A DNA stretch of 64,000 nucleotides from Limnanthes douglasii subsp. nivea (taxonomy: Eukaryota; Streptophyta; Magnoliopsida; Brassicales; Limnanthaceae): positions 75,845,910-75,909,909 of the forward strand of contig JAUPFV010000001.1 of NCBI GenBank assembly GCA_036936605.1, read 5' to 3'. The position numbers and the translations under genes are program-made. The notes under the pieces are model-generated. The model did no database searches and was not told where the DNA came from. It saw nothing but the letters and a program-made list of their open reading frames with translations. Shown here in pieces: positions 32,051 through 45,009 of this stretch. How positions within the stretch are numbered: position 1 is the first letter of the stretch; every line of letters begins with the position of its first letter.

Positions 32051-33250
32051 ACTTCAGCAACAATCACTTGTACTTTTTCCGAGGAAAACGCTCTTCTTTT
32101 CTGAATAACCGGTTTAACCTTCGGATCTATAGCCAAGCTGTGACGAATTACGTCAATTGGTACTCCTGTTACATCCTTTGTCCTCCAAGCGAAAACATCC
32201 AAATTTTGGGATAAAAAATCCAGTAGTTGTTCAGGTAGAAGCGGGGTCAATAAAGTTCCAATTCGAAGTAACTTCCCTTCCGAAAAAGTAAACTCCTCTA
32301 TCTCTTCACACACCGTTAAAGACCCTGGGGTTTCCCTTAGATCGTCAACCCTTTCTTCCAAATCTAAGGGTACCCCTTCTAATTGTTATTCACGCATTAA
32401 GTCTCCACTACTGGAACCTCGGATCCGAAGTGCAGTGGCATAACATTCCCTCGCAACCTTATGATTGCATTGAACGACCCTAAGTCTATCTACAACCACA
32501 TATTTAAAACACTGATGAACTGTAGACAAAACCTCACACATTCTTGAAAGCCATGATCTTCTAAAAATAGAATTATAACTTGTGGGACAGTCCACCACCA
32601 CAAAAGTACCTAGACCTTTTCCTTAAATGGTCATTTTCCCAAACTCACTTCACCCTTGAATTCTCCAACAACACGAGCTGTTACACCCGTGAATCCAATA
32701 ATCGGTTGATCCGATTGAGAAATCTGAGGTGGATTTGTCATCTATCATAGGTGGATTTAAAAAGGACAGTAGCATAACTGCGAGTGTCAATCAGCACACG
32801 TCGAATTTCGACGCCAACCACCTCTACTCCAATGACCATAGCATCTTTATATGGTCCTGCAGTACCTCGCAGATCATCTTCATCAAACAAAATGAAGGGA
32901 ATATCTTTCTTTCCATACAAGTCCGTAGAAATTTTCCCTTAAATTTGAGTTGTCAAGTTGACAAAATGCCTCTTCTCGAACCATCCAAATTACCAGTCAT
33001 CAAATCGCCTCCGAAAATGGCTAACAATTCAAAAAACTTGCACAGCTCCCGCACACGTCCCTTTTCTTTGGGCTCTTCGATCGTCATCAGAAGCAATTTG
33101 TTCGGATTCTTTTCAACATACTCAGAAAAAATATCAAAAAGCTCTGCTTGTGAGTCCAAAATCATCAAATTCTTAGCTGGTGGTGCAGCCTTCGATGTTG
33201 ATGCACCATTTTTTTTCGATGCGCTCCCTTGCCACTTCACATAAGTCAGA
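32050..33250 (-). pseudogene. Protease and PR-RT linker, lower Tat copy
   Basis: Includes the Gag tail (FFELLAIFGGD), the conserved FILFDEDDLRG block and the protease motif. The active site reads D-T-R instead of D-T-G (Asp codon 32786-32788). The linker TSYNSIFRRSWLSRM and the FAWRTKDVTGVP / IQKRRAFSSEKV block before RT are present. The element at 324-10308 lacks this linker. Confidence 0.75.
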
Positions 33251-34812
33251 AGCTTCCTATTTTAAGTCAAAAATTGAATCTTTTTCTTCAAAGCAATGCA
33301 ATCATTTGTATCATTCCCAATATCCTCATGATATCTGCAAAACTTGTTATTCATTTCCTCCCCTGGCCTGTTAATTGGGGATGGCTTCCTAAAATTTACG
33401 AAGCTCTTGTTCTTATCCTAGATCACAGAAACATTCTCTGTCTAATCAGCATAATATGGTGATTTGACCCATGTATTTCGTCTAGGCCTGTTTTAATTGT
33501 TAGGTGGAGCGTGATTTGTATAACCACCACTCTGAAGAGGCAAAGTGTTGGTTGTTTGTCTTGATTGTGGATTACCATTTCAATTTCCATTCGAATGATG
33601 CCTCTGATTATTGGTTTCATGTACTGAATTCTTCGGAGTGCTGACTGGTCCGCCTCAGACTCTAGTCGACTCCTTCACTTTAATCTGATCATCAACTTAA
33701 GCCATCAAAGCTCCAAAAGTTAAGGCTCTTCTCTTTATTGTCTCATTAGCCAGATCACATGGCAATAACCCTTGGCGAAAAGCTGCCATCGCCAAATTTT
33801 CCTTAGAGCTGTCCAAACTAGCTTTGGTCAAAACAAATCTCTTTGTATGATCCTTCACATTTTCCCCAAGTGCCTGCTTGCACTGAATAATGGTATCACC
33901 ATTTTCTCTCATCTCTTTGATTCCCACAAACTGTGTTCGAAATGCAATATAAAAATATCTAAAAATTAAAATGGACCCACTCATAATGCGATTGTACCAC
34001 TTAAGAGTTGTTCCCTTAAAATTCTGTGAAAATGCACGACACACCAGGCGGTTCTCATCTTCGGAGTTCATCATATAGTTCTTGAATTGTTCGATGTGAT
34101 CATCGGGATCCTGCATCCCATCAAACTTCTCCACCTTCGAAATGTCAAAATATTTCGGAAGCGTCATAGAACGAATTTCGCTTATCAATGGAGAATTTCT
34201 CCAGTCGACACCTTGAACAAACTGATCATCTGTTCCCATTGTAACATATAGATTGTGATGAGTTTCAGCATACTGATTCAAAGTGTTTCCTTTGTACCAT
34301 GTAGAACGAGGAACATTATCACTTTTAAATTTACTCTCCTTTTCATGTTTCCTCAACTGATCTCTGTCTGATTCCCCTTTCGAAGAACCTTTGTATCTCT
34401 TAAAGCCCAAAGCTGAACTTTCTACCTCCTCGTTACTAGAGTCACATATTTTTGCTCATCTTTTTTCTCTTTACGAGATGAATATTGCTCTTTATGAGAC
34501 ACAAAACATGCTTTTTGGTGCTCAGATTTAGCCCGTCGATCATCAAAAGATCGATTCGACTGACCTTCTATCTAAGTCCGTTCTATTTCCTGTCTAACCT
34601 CGGATTTAAGCTTTGCGAGTGCATCTTTTTTCTCTTCGTTCATACTTCTCATTTAATGCATTAATCTTGTCTATGAGTTGGTTCATTCGCGCTTCAATAT
34701 CTGATTGAGCTCGGATAGGAGATGATCCATGAGTTCTATTTCCATCCCTTTGTAAATCATCTTTCAAAGTTTTTATTGTTGACCGAAGTGTAGGATTTTT
34801 CTCAGGATTCAT
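33250..34812 (-). pseudogene. Gag, lower Tat copy
   Basis: ATG at 34810-34812. A coiled N-terminus (LIDKINALNEKYERREK) is followed by the capsid domain at 34410-33697 (KFDGMQDPDDHIEQF, LKWYNR) and a zinc-knuckle region near 33345-33275 of the C-x2-H...C form. Interrupted by stops and shifts near 34600, 34420, 33690 and 33430. Confidence 0.75.
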
Positions 34813-34890
34813 CGTATTAATTTTGAACAGAAAATACAACAAGATTGTATCAATTTCGAACAGAATAAGCCACTGATTTTTCTTATTCAG

Positions 34891-34908
34891 TCCCCAGTGA
34901 AGTCGCCA
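34891..34908 (-). promoter_or_regulatory. Primer-binding site, lower Tat copy
   Basis: Minus strand TGGCGACTTCACTGGGGA, three bases inside the middle LTR, which serves as this copy's 5' LTR. It resembles the complement of a tRNA-Arg 3' end, from memory of plant tRNA sequences. Confidence 0.65.
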
Positions 34909-34911
34909 ATT

Positions 34912-35271
34912 TGATGAGTTAATATTTCACCTTAGTAAATTGTTAAGAGATAAATCTAGAGAGAGAAAGAGTTAGAGAGTTTTTTAAGAGAGAAATTTCA
35001 AGTACAAATGAGTTCAAAAGAAAAAGTGTTCAACCCTTTTATTAGAGTAGTCTTGCCCTTTATATAGAGGAGTCAAGACTTAGTCTACAACTGAAATCTG
35101 TTACAAAAGAGGACTAATTGGTGTTTGGTCCTTAACAATTATACATAGTTACAAATACTCTCTAAAACTTACACCAATTACAATTTAAGGACAAAACTTA
35201 CATTACTCATAATTAAATCCTTAAATTTACATTATTTACAACTTAGTCCTCAAAATCCTACTTCCATATCA
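34912..35271 (-). repeat. LTR B (shared middle LTR)
   Basis: 360 bp, same limits as LTR A. It has the lower copy's primer site on one side and the upper copy's polypurine tract (35272-35285) on the other, so one LTR serves both elements. Minus-strand TATATAAA at 35059-35066. Confidence 0.9.
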
Positions 35272-35983
35272 GAAGCTCCCCCTAGTTCTCATGTCAGAAA
35301 ATGAATGAGAACTAAAATATCTTTGAATTCTTCAATATGTCATACAAGTTGTTATAAAATAAACTCAAAGCAGTCATTCGAAGCGACCACTAGGAGCAAC
35401 CATATGAAACAATCATTTGAAGCGTACATGAAGAATAATCATTCGAAGCGTCAACTAGGGGAGATCATTCGAAACATCAACTAGGAGCGATCATTCAAAG
35501 CGTCAACTAGGAGCGATCATTCGAGGCGTGCTAAAAAATACCAATTAAAAGTAAGACTAAAGTCTGATAACCTTTCAAAGACAAAAAATCTCCTTGAAAC
35601 ATTGGAAATAAAACTTCTAGAAAATTTATTCGAAACCAGTGAAACTTTCAAAAGTACTCATCCACTTTTATCCAAACAACATACAAAAGTAACCATTCAA
35701 ATCCATTATAACTCTATATCTTTTAGATCCATAGCTAGATATCTAGCCTGACAGATGTCGAGCATCTAATCATCTTACCGATTTGTATTCTAACCTATCA
35801 CCATCAAAGTCTTTCAAACTTCACACATCTTCTTCTGTTTCTATAAATTGAATCAGTAACCTCATTTTCATTTTCACAATACAAATCATTTGAAAAATAA
35901 CAGCGGCCCTTGGCTACCTTCATAAAAAAAAACCCATCTTTCCGGTCAACCTTCATCTTCTCTGATCAACCTTCATCTGGTTT
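35272..35983. other. 3' UTR of upper Tat copy and antisense-gene leader
   Basis: Same layout as 25193-25951: polypurine tract 35272-35285, 26-bp minisatellite about 35370-35530, TATAAATT at 35842-35849. There are two rather than three CAACCTTCATCT leader units (about 35945-35975). Confidence 0.5.
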
Positions 35984-38498
35984 ATGAGAAAGAAACCAAG
36001 AAGCAGAAAATCTAAGGCTAACATACCCAAGAAATCAAAATCTCCAAAACATGACAACAACTTGGTGTTTGGATTTATCGACTACTTATGCATTACTCAA
36101 AGAGGAGAGGAATATAGAGCTGCAGGATTAATCAATAGGACACATATTGGAACAACCACCAAAACAACCTATTACTGTAATTTCGATCCAATTAAAGCTC
36201 CTATTATTCCTCCATCTCCTTTATTCTAAGAACATTCTTCATCTAAAATTTAAGGAGCCTCTTCATCTCAAAGTAACATTTCTCCTTTGATTAGTAAAGA
36301 GCCTCATTTGAAACAAAATTGAAAAACTCTCTCTTCGAATCACTATTCAAGAAGAAGAAGAAGAAGAAGAAGAAGAAGAACTTTTATTGTTATGAGAGAC
36401 GAATAAGAAATTATCCCAACTTCTCCCCTCTCGTATCTAGATACTGAAATTCCTCCTCAAATAGAAATAACTGAGGAAGCTCCTCGAACAAGTAACCCTT
36501 TACCAGAGGCTGTTAATCCAACATCTGAACAACCTCGAGAAAAAACATCGAAGCTGATTCTGAGGCTACCAAAACCGATCTCAAAGCTGAATCTGATGAT
36601 GGGAACTCTGCAACTACTCATAAAACTCAGGAAGAAGTAGACACTTGCTTTGTTTCCGAAGAAGAAAATGCTAATATTGGGAGAAACTTGAGGAATCTTA
36701 CATCATTGCTCTGAAAAAAGTTCGCTATATATATTACAAGGATAGCCAAGCTTCGTCTCTAAAAGGAAATAAGGAATGGGAGATAACATAATTCTTCGAC
36801 AACCTAAAGAAGGAGAAACTCCCTTGGACTGCAAAGATGAAAAATTAATAGTCTACCCTGAAATCATTAATTGGGGTCTTCGGTTTCCACTGGATCTTAT
36901 GATCGTGGAATACTTCGAAAATTTCGAGGCCTTATTCATCACGTCGACCAACTGCTAAGGAGATTTTCCAAAAACTTGCTGCTTGGGCTAAGAAGGAATG
37001 GAATAATGCGTTTAACACTGCCTTTCAAGCCATCAATTTCCTTACATGTCACATGTTTCCAATCTCAGAAGGTGCCCTGCCACCTCAAGACCTGATGTTA
37101 GAGCCCGATCAGGAAGATAGTCTACAAACGAATAGTTCAACCCGATTGCAAAGTTTTCCTTCCCATTCGCAACAGATCAGAGAGTTATTTGCCAAAAAAG
37201 AAGAAGAAAACGTTATCAAAGAAAGGTAAAAAGACAGCTAGCACTTCTAGTGCTAGTCCTTCAACTCCATCGAAACCAAAGCCTCAAAAAAGGAAAACTG
37301 CAGAATTAACTCTCTCACCCATCGAAGAGGGAAAAGATCAAGTTCGTATCTAAGAAAAAGAAGGCTTCTTCCGGCTCACATGGGAAGAAAAAGAAACAAA
37401 CAAGAATCCCTTTGTATACATTGGTTGACGAAGATGAAAATATTGCTGCTAGAAATCAACAAAACCCACAAAACCCTTTGGTCAAAAAACAGCCAACCAA
37501 AGACAACACTGTGATTATCATCGAAGATAGTACTACCAATGAAAATCAGGCTACTGCAAATTTTTTATCCTGATATGTTCATTAATTTTGAGAACACTAA
37601 AGCGCATACTGGTGAAGACAATATTGTTCTTCAAGTCATCCAATATCACATGCTTAACTTTGGGAGACCAACACCAGCCGAGGCGTCTCCAGAAATTATT
37701 TGTCCTCTTGCTCTTATCACTTCTCTAGATATGATTCAACGTCCTAGCTTATCGAAAATAGAATTTCCTCTTCCTCCTCCAAATCATGCAATCGTTGTTG
37801 CGCTTCAACCATTTACCGATCTTGACATAGCAGTAAAGGCACTTGCTTCTCAAGTCGAGGCTTCTCTAAACAATCTAAAACAATTGGCTAAAGATATGGT
37901 TTATTACAAAGAATATTACGAGGCTGAGAAAAAATTTAGACAAAACTTTCACGATAAAGTAGTTGATGAATTTCACATATACGAAGTACCAAGGTCCAAA
38001 CTCATAAAAGATGCTCTCTGCATGAAGAATCATCTGTGGATCACACACATAGTTGAAACAGAATTGCTGACGAACTCTCATGAGAAGGAAATGAATAAGC
38101 TCAAGACTGATCATGCTAGTGAAGTGGCCGCTGAAATATCCAACTCCAATGAGCTACAAAATTCTCTTACTCTTTGTGAGACAAAAAATAAAGAATTGAT
38201 CAAGGAGATAACTAAACTGAAGAAAGATTTTGAAGTGGATAAAATTGTTGCTCTCGCTGCTACCGAAGCTGAACTTTTCAAAGACATGCTGACTGTTATC
38301 AACATCGGAAAAGAAGATGCAACCAGTCTTCTCCTTTGAGAACTTCAAGTTACTTATCCAACAATCGACCTCACAAGTTTTTGGAACACCATTCCTATGG
38401 AGAAACGTCCAAGTGAAGCTTTTGATCCTATCCCCGATTCGTCATCCGAAGATGAAGATGAAGAAGAATCGTCTGAGGAGGAGGAGTCATCTGATTAA
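35984..38498 (+). pseudogene. Antisense gene of upper Tat copy
   Basis: Homologous to 25952-28812. It has the same basic start and FGFIDYLCITQR segment (35984-36229), then INWGLRFPLD (36776-36958). Directly after VEYFE the sequence jumps to the start of exon 2 material. About 400 bp covering the rest of the globular block and the intron are missing compared with the lower copy. A (GAA)n tract at about 36346-36379 lies in a stretch the lower copy lacks. The coiled coil (37539-38339) is nearly open. The acidic tail ends at TAA 38496-38498. Broken by stops and shifts. Confidence 0.7.
36346..36379. repeat. GAA microsatellite
   Basis: About eleven AAG/GAA units within the antisense gene of the upper Tat copy. 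Absent from the lower copy. Confidence 0.85.
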
Positions 38499-39040
38499 CT
38501 TTATCATATTTTTTGTGTTTGTCGGGTTAAGAATTTATTTTTGTACCTCAAAGAATTAATATAATTATCAAAAAGTTTCGTTATTTATTATTCTCTTCAC
38601 GTAATATTAAATGTTTAATTTTAAAAACAAATATAATTATAAATTGTAAACTTACCACCTCAAATACCTTAACAAAATTGGTGAATATGGTAGCTCTTTG
38701 AAAAATTCTCAGTGTGTAGTTAAGCTTTTGTGGCTCTTCGAAAAATTATAATTGTGTTGTTAAGCTTCCACTTTGAAAAAAATGTAATGTGATTATCAAA
38801 CATGGTTGTTTCTTCGAAAAGTGTTATAAACACTTCGGAACATTCTACTCATAACCAATCTCAAAGATGATCAGCCTTTGATGTAGTATTCAAACATGTG
38901 TAAACAACCATTGGCCAAAAACGAAATTTATTGATAATATTGAATATGTACACGACGCCTCATTAAAACCTTCATGGGCCAACAGGATAGGAAAGAGTGC
39001 GTCATTCAAAAGTCAAAATTCCAAAGTAAAAAAACATATC
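38499..39040. other. Spacer between antisense gene and pol end, upper copy
   Basis: AT-rich, non-coding. It mirrors 28813-29299 with small indels, including loss of about 10 bp near 38882. Confidence 0.45.
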
Positions 39041-39044
39041 TACT

Positions 39045-40217
39045 CCTAATAAAGTTTCAAGTGATGGATATTCCATGGATGTTGAAGCATCCTCCCCTTG
39101 AAATCACAAAGACGATAGGAACCCGGCTATATCCTCTCAACAACAACATAAGGCCCTTCCCAGTTCGGAGCCATTTTTCTGAGGTTCTTCTCCTTTTGTG
39201 CAAGAAACCTTTTCTCAACACCTTATCACATTCTTTAAAATCTCTTCTCTTCACCTTCGAATCATATTTATTTCTCATAAGAGTTTGATAATGAATTACA
39301 TTCAAATAAGCTCCAATATATTTTTCTCAATCAGATCCAAATTCGCCCTTTGAACTTCATCATCAGACCTTACAAAATATTGAGCTATTCAAAAAAAAAT
39401 TACATCGTAGATTCTACGCGGATGATTGCATCCATTCAATATGCCAAAGCAAAAGGAGTCTCCTTTGTAGCCTCTCTAGGAGTTGTTCGATAAGCCCAAA
39501 GTACCTCTTGCAAATAGTTTGGCCATTTTCTTGCTACCCCCGTCAAATTCTTCTTCAAGCCATTTAAAATTGTTTTGTTTCTCACTTTCACTTGCTTATT
39601 AGCTTGAGGATGAAAATGAATCGAAAAGAATTTCTGAATTCCTTTAGAAGTGCAAAATGAAGCCATCTCCCTTTTATTAACTAAGGTCTATTATCTGTTG
39701 TAATCCTCCGAGAAACTCCAAAACAAAAACACATGTTGTTCACAATAAATTTGATCGAGTTTTTTGCTTTTGTCCCTGATAACGGTTCTGCCTCTGCCCA
39801 CTTTGTACAATAATCCACCGTTACAATTTTTATCTGTCTTCCTCCATAAGCCATCGGCAAAGGTCCCACCAGATCAATGCCCCATCTATCAAATGGTATT
39901 GCCTCAGATATAGACATAAGCGGCAATGCTGGTCTGTTAATAGCATTGGCAAATCTCTGACAAGTATCACAACTTATAACTAAATTCTTAGCATCATTCA
40001 TGATTGTAGGCCAATAAAACTCTCCAAGAAAAACTCGACAAGAAAGAGGTTTGAACCCGCAATGAGCTGACCGTTCACAATCATGCAACTTTGATAATAC
40101 TTCTTGTGATTCTTGTCTGCTTAAACATCGTAACAATGGCCTGCTTAATGCGTTTTTATACAATATTCCATCCAGTACTATATATCCGAAGGTTTTACTT
40201 CTCAATTTTTTGGCCAA
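39045..40217 (-). pseudogene. Integrase, upper Tat copy
   Basis: Minus-strand pieces at 40217-39681, 39666-39436 and 39305-39057. The zinc region retains CDTCQRF, unlike the lower copy. The core has RWGIDLVGPLP and RRITTDNRP, then FHPQANKQVKV, where the catalytic Glu position reads Lys. The C-terminal module is shifted out of frame near its end. Confidence 0.8.
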
Positions 40218-40334
40218 TTATGAATCATCTGGTAGTATTTCTTGTGTCAAAAATCTAAGAATATCTTATCGCCAATCGCGTCGGATTGCATCAGTCGTAA
40301 CAAAAAAATCATCTATACATTCACATTGGCTAGA

Positions 40335-41790
40335 TTAAATAACAATTGAAGGATTTTCTTGTAGAAAAATCCAAGGATATTCTTCCTTGTAAGCAACGTT
40401 TGCTAAAGAATCAGCCACCATATTACTCCATTGCCCAATATATTCCACAACAACATTGTCAAACATAAGCATTAAATTCTGAAGTTCCCAAAGATATAAA
40501 ATCAAACGAACCTTTCTTGCTTCAGAAAATCCAGATACCTGATTTGCTAACAATTGAGAATCTGTTTCCAAGCGCATTGAAGTTTCCCCACAAATATTTG
40601 CCAATCTTAAACCTGCCAAAGCAACTTCATATTCAGCTTCATCGTTTGAAGCATGAAAACCAAATTTAATAGATTGAATCATTGTCTCTACCGTTGGATC
40701 TATGAACTGAACCCCAGAACTGCACTCTGAAACACTAGATCCCACATCTGTTAGGACAACCGACGCCAAATTTACTGGATTATCCTCTTTACTTTCTCCC
40801 TCATTCGATCGGCTTGAATGGAATTCAAAAACAAATCTGTCAATGATTCTGCCTTTATTGTTGTTCGAGGTGTAAACAAAATGACATAGTCCCTCAACTC
40901 CACTAACCACTTTGTTATTCTCCCTGAAATATCAGGTCATTGTAAAACATTTTTCAAAGGTAATGAATTTCGGACTTCAATAGTATGAGCTTGAAAATAT
41001 GGACGCATCTTCCTAGCAGCAATCACCAGCGCTAATGCGAATTTTTCTAAATTCATATATATTTTTTCCGCTGCCACCAAACGTTTACTATTATAATACA
41101 CTGGCTTCAGAACTCCTGAATCTTCACTGATTAACACTGCGCTCAGTGCAAAATCTGATACCGAGGTATACAAAAATAACTTCTCTCCATTTCGAGGCTT
41201 TGACTGGTGATGACAACAAATTTTTAATATTTTTGAAAGTTGTTTCACATTCCGATGTCCATTCAAACATGTTGGGTCCTCGTAATACTTGAAAGAAAGG
41301 AAAGTATTTGTTAGAAAATATAGAAATAAATCGATTAAGTGCTGCTAACTTTCCTGTCAGAATTTGCAGTTATGTGATAGACCGAGGAGAATTCATTGTT
41401 ATCAAAGCTTTCAATTGTTCTGGGCCAGCTTCTATTCCTTTTTCACTGATGGCAAAACCCAAAAACTTCCTTGATCGAACTCCGAAGGTGCACTTCTCAG
41501 GATTTAATTTCAACCTGATTGCCCTTAAATTCAAAATAGCTTCCTCTAAATCATCAAGATGCACTTCATCCTTTGAGCTTTTTACTACCATGTAATCTAT
41601 ATATACTTCCATATTTTTACCGATCTGAGTAGCAAAACCTTTATTCATCAATCTCTGATAAGTGGCTCCAGCATTTTTTAATCCGAATGGCATCACCTTA
41701 TAGCAGTGCAGGCCCCTATCAGTTATAAACGTTGTGCATTCTTGATCTTTTGGATCCATTTGGATTTGATTATATCCTTAGATATTCGAT
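40335..41790 (-). pseudogene. RT and RNase H domains, upper Tat copy
   Basis: Has the same RT deletion as the lower copy (VDRIS joined to the NQIxMDPKDQ equivalent near 41777). The YIDD box reads YIDY (about 41592-41603). Ty3 RNase H lies at 41266-40937 and archaeal-type RNase H at 40910-40335 (FGFHASNDEAEYEVALAGLR well preserved). Stops and shifts separate the pieces. Confidence 0.8.
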
Positions 41791-43000
41791 CCACTTCAGC
41801 AACAATCACTTCTACTTTTTCCGAGGAAAACACTCTTCTTTTCTGAATAACCGGTTTAACCTTCGGATCTATAGCCAAGCTGTGACGAATTACGTCAATT
41901 GGTACTCCTGTTACATCCTTTGTCCTCCAAGCAAAGACATCCGAATTTTGGGATAAAAAATTCAGTAGTTGTTCACGTAGAAGTGAGGTCAATAAAGTTC
42001 CAATTCGAAGTAACCTCCCTTCCGAAAAAGTAAACTCCTCTATCTTTTCACTCACCGTTAAAGACCCTGAGGTTTCCCTCAGCTCGTCAACCCTTTCTTC
42101 CAAATCCGAGGGTACCCCTTCTTACTGCTATTCACGCATTAAGTCTCCACTACTGGAACCTCGGATCCGAAGTGCAGTGGAATAACATTCCCTCGCAACC
42201 TTATGATCGCCTCGAATGACCGCAACTCTATCTACAACCACATATTTAAAACATTGATGAACTGTAGAAAAAACCCCATACATTCTTGAAAGACATGATT
42301 TTCCAAAAATAGAATTATAACTTGTGGGATAGTCCACCACCACAAAAGTACCCGGGCCGTTTTCTTAATTGGTCATTTTCCCAAACTCACTTCACCCTTG
42401 TATTCTCCAACAACACGAGCTGTTACACCCGTGAATCCAATAATCGTTCGATCAGATTGAGAAATCTGAGGTGGATTTGTCATCTATCATAGGTGGATTT
42501 AAGAAGGAAAGTAGCATAACTGCGAGTGCCAATCAGCACACGTCGAATTTTGACGCCAACAACCTCTACTCCAATAACCACAGCATCTTCATATGGTCCT
42601 ACAGTACCTCGCAGATCATCTTCATCAAACAAAATGAAGGGAATATCTTTCTTTCCATACAAGTGTGTAGAAGTGTTCCCTTCAATTTGAGTTTTCAAGT
42701 TGACAAAATGCCTCTTCCTCGAAATATCCGAATTACCAGTCCTTGAATCGCCTCCAAAAATGGCTAACGGTTCAAAAAACTTGCACAACTCCCGCACACG
42801 TCCCTTTTCTATGGGTTATTCGACCGTCATCAGAAATAATTTGTTCGGATTTTTTTACACATACTCAGAAAAAGTATAAAAAAACTCTGCCTGTGAGTCC
42901 AAAATCATCAAATTCTCAGCTGGTGGTACAGCCTTCGAATTTGATGCACCATTGTTTTTCGATGCGCTCTCTTGCCACTTCACATAAGTCAGAAACTTCC
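41790..43000 (-). pseudogene. Protease and PR-RT linker, upper Tat copy
   Basis: Same blocks as the lower copy (FILFDEDDLRG, TSYNSIFGKS, IQKRRVFSSEKV). The protease motif reads G-T-R, so the catalytic Asp is lost as well as the Gly. Confidence 0.75.
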
Positions 43001-44551
43001 TATTTTAAATCAAAAATTGAATCTCTTTCTTCAAAGAAATGCAGTCATTTGTATCATGCCCAATATCCTCATGATATCTGTAAAACTTGTTATTCATTTC
43101 CTCCCTTAGCCTGGTAATCGGGGCTGGCTTCCTAAACTTTACGAATCTCTTGGTCTTATCTTAGATCACAGAAACATTCTCTGCTAATCAGCATAATATT
43201 CTGGGTTGACCCATGTATTTGGTCTAGGCCTGTTGTAATTTTTAGATGAAGTTTGATTTGTATAACCACCACTCCAAGGAGGCAAATTGTTGTTCTTTTG
43301 TCTTGATTGTTGATTACCATTTCCATTTCCATTCGACGGATGCCTCTGATTATTGGTTGTCTGTACCAAATTATTCGGAGTGCTGACTGGTCCGCCTCGG
43401 ACTCTAGTCGACTCCTTCACTTTAATCTGATCCTCAACTTGAGCCATCAAAGCTCCAAAAGTTAAGGCTCTTCTCTTCATTGTCTTATTATCCAGATCTC
43501 CTGGCAATAACACTTGGCGAAAATTTGTCATCGCCAAATTTTCCTCAGAGCCGTCCAAACTAGCTTTGGTCAAAACAAATTTCTTTGTATGATCCTTCAC
43601 CTTTTCCCCAGGTTCCTGCTTGCACTGAATAATGGTATCACCATTTACTCTCATCTCTTTGCTTCCCACAAACTGTCTTCGAAATGCAGTATAAAATTCA
43701 CTAAAATTTTAAATGGACCCCCTCGGAATCCGATTGTACCACTTAAGAGTTGTTCCCTTAAAAGTATGTGAAAATGCATGACACACCAGCTGGTTGTCAT
43801 CTTCGAAGTTCATCATATAGTTCTTGAATTGTTCGATGTGATCATCGAGATCCCGCATCCCATCAAAATTCTCCACCTTCGAAATGTCAAAATGTTTCGG
43901 AAGCGTCATAGAACGAATTTCGCTTGTCAATGGAGAATTTCTCCAGTCGACACCTTGAACAAACTGATCATCTATTCCCATTGTAACATATAGATTGTGA
44001 TCAGTTTCAGCATGCTAATTCAAAGTGTTTCCTTCGTACCATGTAGAATGAGGAACATTATCCCTTTTAGATTTACTCTTCTTTTTATGTTTCCTCAACT
44101 GATCTCTGTCTGATTCCCCTTTCGAAGAACCTCTTTATCTCTTAAAACCCGAAGCTGAACTTTCTACCTCCTCGTCACTAGAGGTCACATATTTTTGCTT
44201 ATCTTTTTTCTCTTTACGAATATCGCTCTTTATGAGACACAAAACGTGTTTTTTGTGCTTAGATTTAGCTTGTCGATCATCAAAAGATCGATCTGACTGA
44301 CCTTCCATCTCATTCCTTTCTATTTCTTGTCTAACCTCGGATTTAAGCTTTACCGAGTGTATCTCTTTTTCTCTTCGTTCATACTTCTCCTTTAATGCTT
44401 TAATCTTGTCTATGAGCTGGTTCATTCGCGCTTCAATATCAGATTGAGCTCGGATAGAAGATTATCCATCAGTTCTATTTCCATCCCTTTGTAAATCATC
44501 TTTCAAAGTTTTTATTGCTGACCGAAGCGTAGGATTGTTCTCAGGATTCAT
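43000..44551 (-). pseudogene. Gag, upper Tat copy
   Basis: ATG at 44549-44551. A coiled N-terminus, the capsid domain at 43981-43460 split by a frameshift near 43700, an Asn/Gln-rich linker (NGNGNGNQQSRQKN) and a decayed zinc-knuckle region near 43080-43010. Confidence 0.75.
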
Positions 44552-44629
44552 CGTATTAATTTTGAACAGAATATACGATAATAATGTATCAATTTCGAAC
44601 AGAATAAGCCATTGATTTTTCTTATTTAG

Positions 44630-44647
44630 TCCCCAATGAAGTCGCCA
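44630..44647 (-). promoter_or_regulatory. Primer-binding site, upper Tat copy
   Basis: Minus strand TGGCGACTTCATTGGGGA, one base different from the lower copy, three bases inside LTR C. Confidence 0.65.
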
Positions 44648-44650
44648 ATT

Positions 44651-45009
44651 TGATGAGTTAATATTTCGCCTTAGTAAATTGTTAAGAGAAAAATCTAGAG
44701 AGAGAAAGAGTTAGAGAGTTTTTAGAGAGGGAAAGTTCAAGAACAAATGAGTTCCAGAGAAAAAATGTTCAACCCCTTTATTAGAGTAGCCTTGCCATTT
44801 ATATAGAGGTGCCAAGACTTAGTCTACAACTGAAATCTGTTACAAAAGAGGACTAATTGTTTGTTAGTCCTTAACAATATACATAGTTACAAATACTCTC
44901 TAAAACTTACACCAATTACAATTTAAGAATAAAACTTACATTACTTATAATTAAATCCTTAAATTTATATTATTTACAACTTAGTCCTCAAAATCCTCCT
45001 TCCATATCA
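44651..45009 (-). repeat. LTR C (5' LTR of array)
   Basis: 359 bp, the outermost LTR. On its far side the copia sequence resumes directly (TGGCAGATATG). Minus-strand TATATAAA at 44799-44806. Confidence 0.9.

Larger units (their letters stand above)
24833..45009 (-). mobile_element. Tandem Tat array: LTR-int-LTR-int-LTR
   Basis: 20,177 bp containing three LTR copies (24833-25192, 34912-35271, 44651-45009) and two internal regions, all in minus orientation. Each internal region has a primer site next to its 5' LTR. Gag, pol (RNase H before integrase, archaeal-type RNase H) and a plus-strand antisense gene follow, then a polypurine tract. The two copies share the middle LTR. Both carry the same deletion in RT and changed protease and RT catalytic residues, so neither is autonomous. 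The array interrupts a copia integrase between codons that are adjacent in the family. The five bases outside the ends (TAAAG and TGGCA) do not match. Confidence 0.9.
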
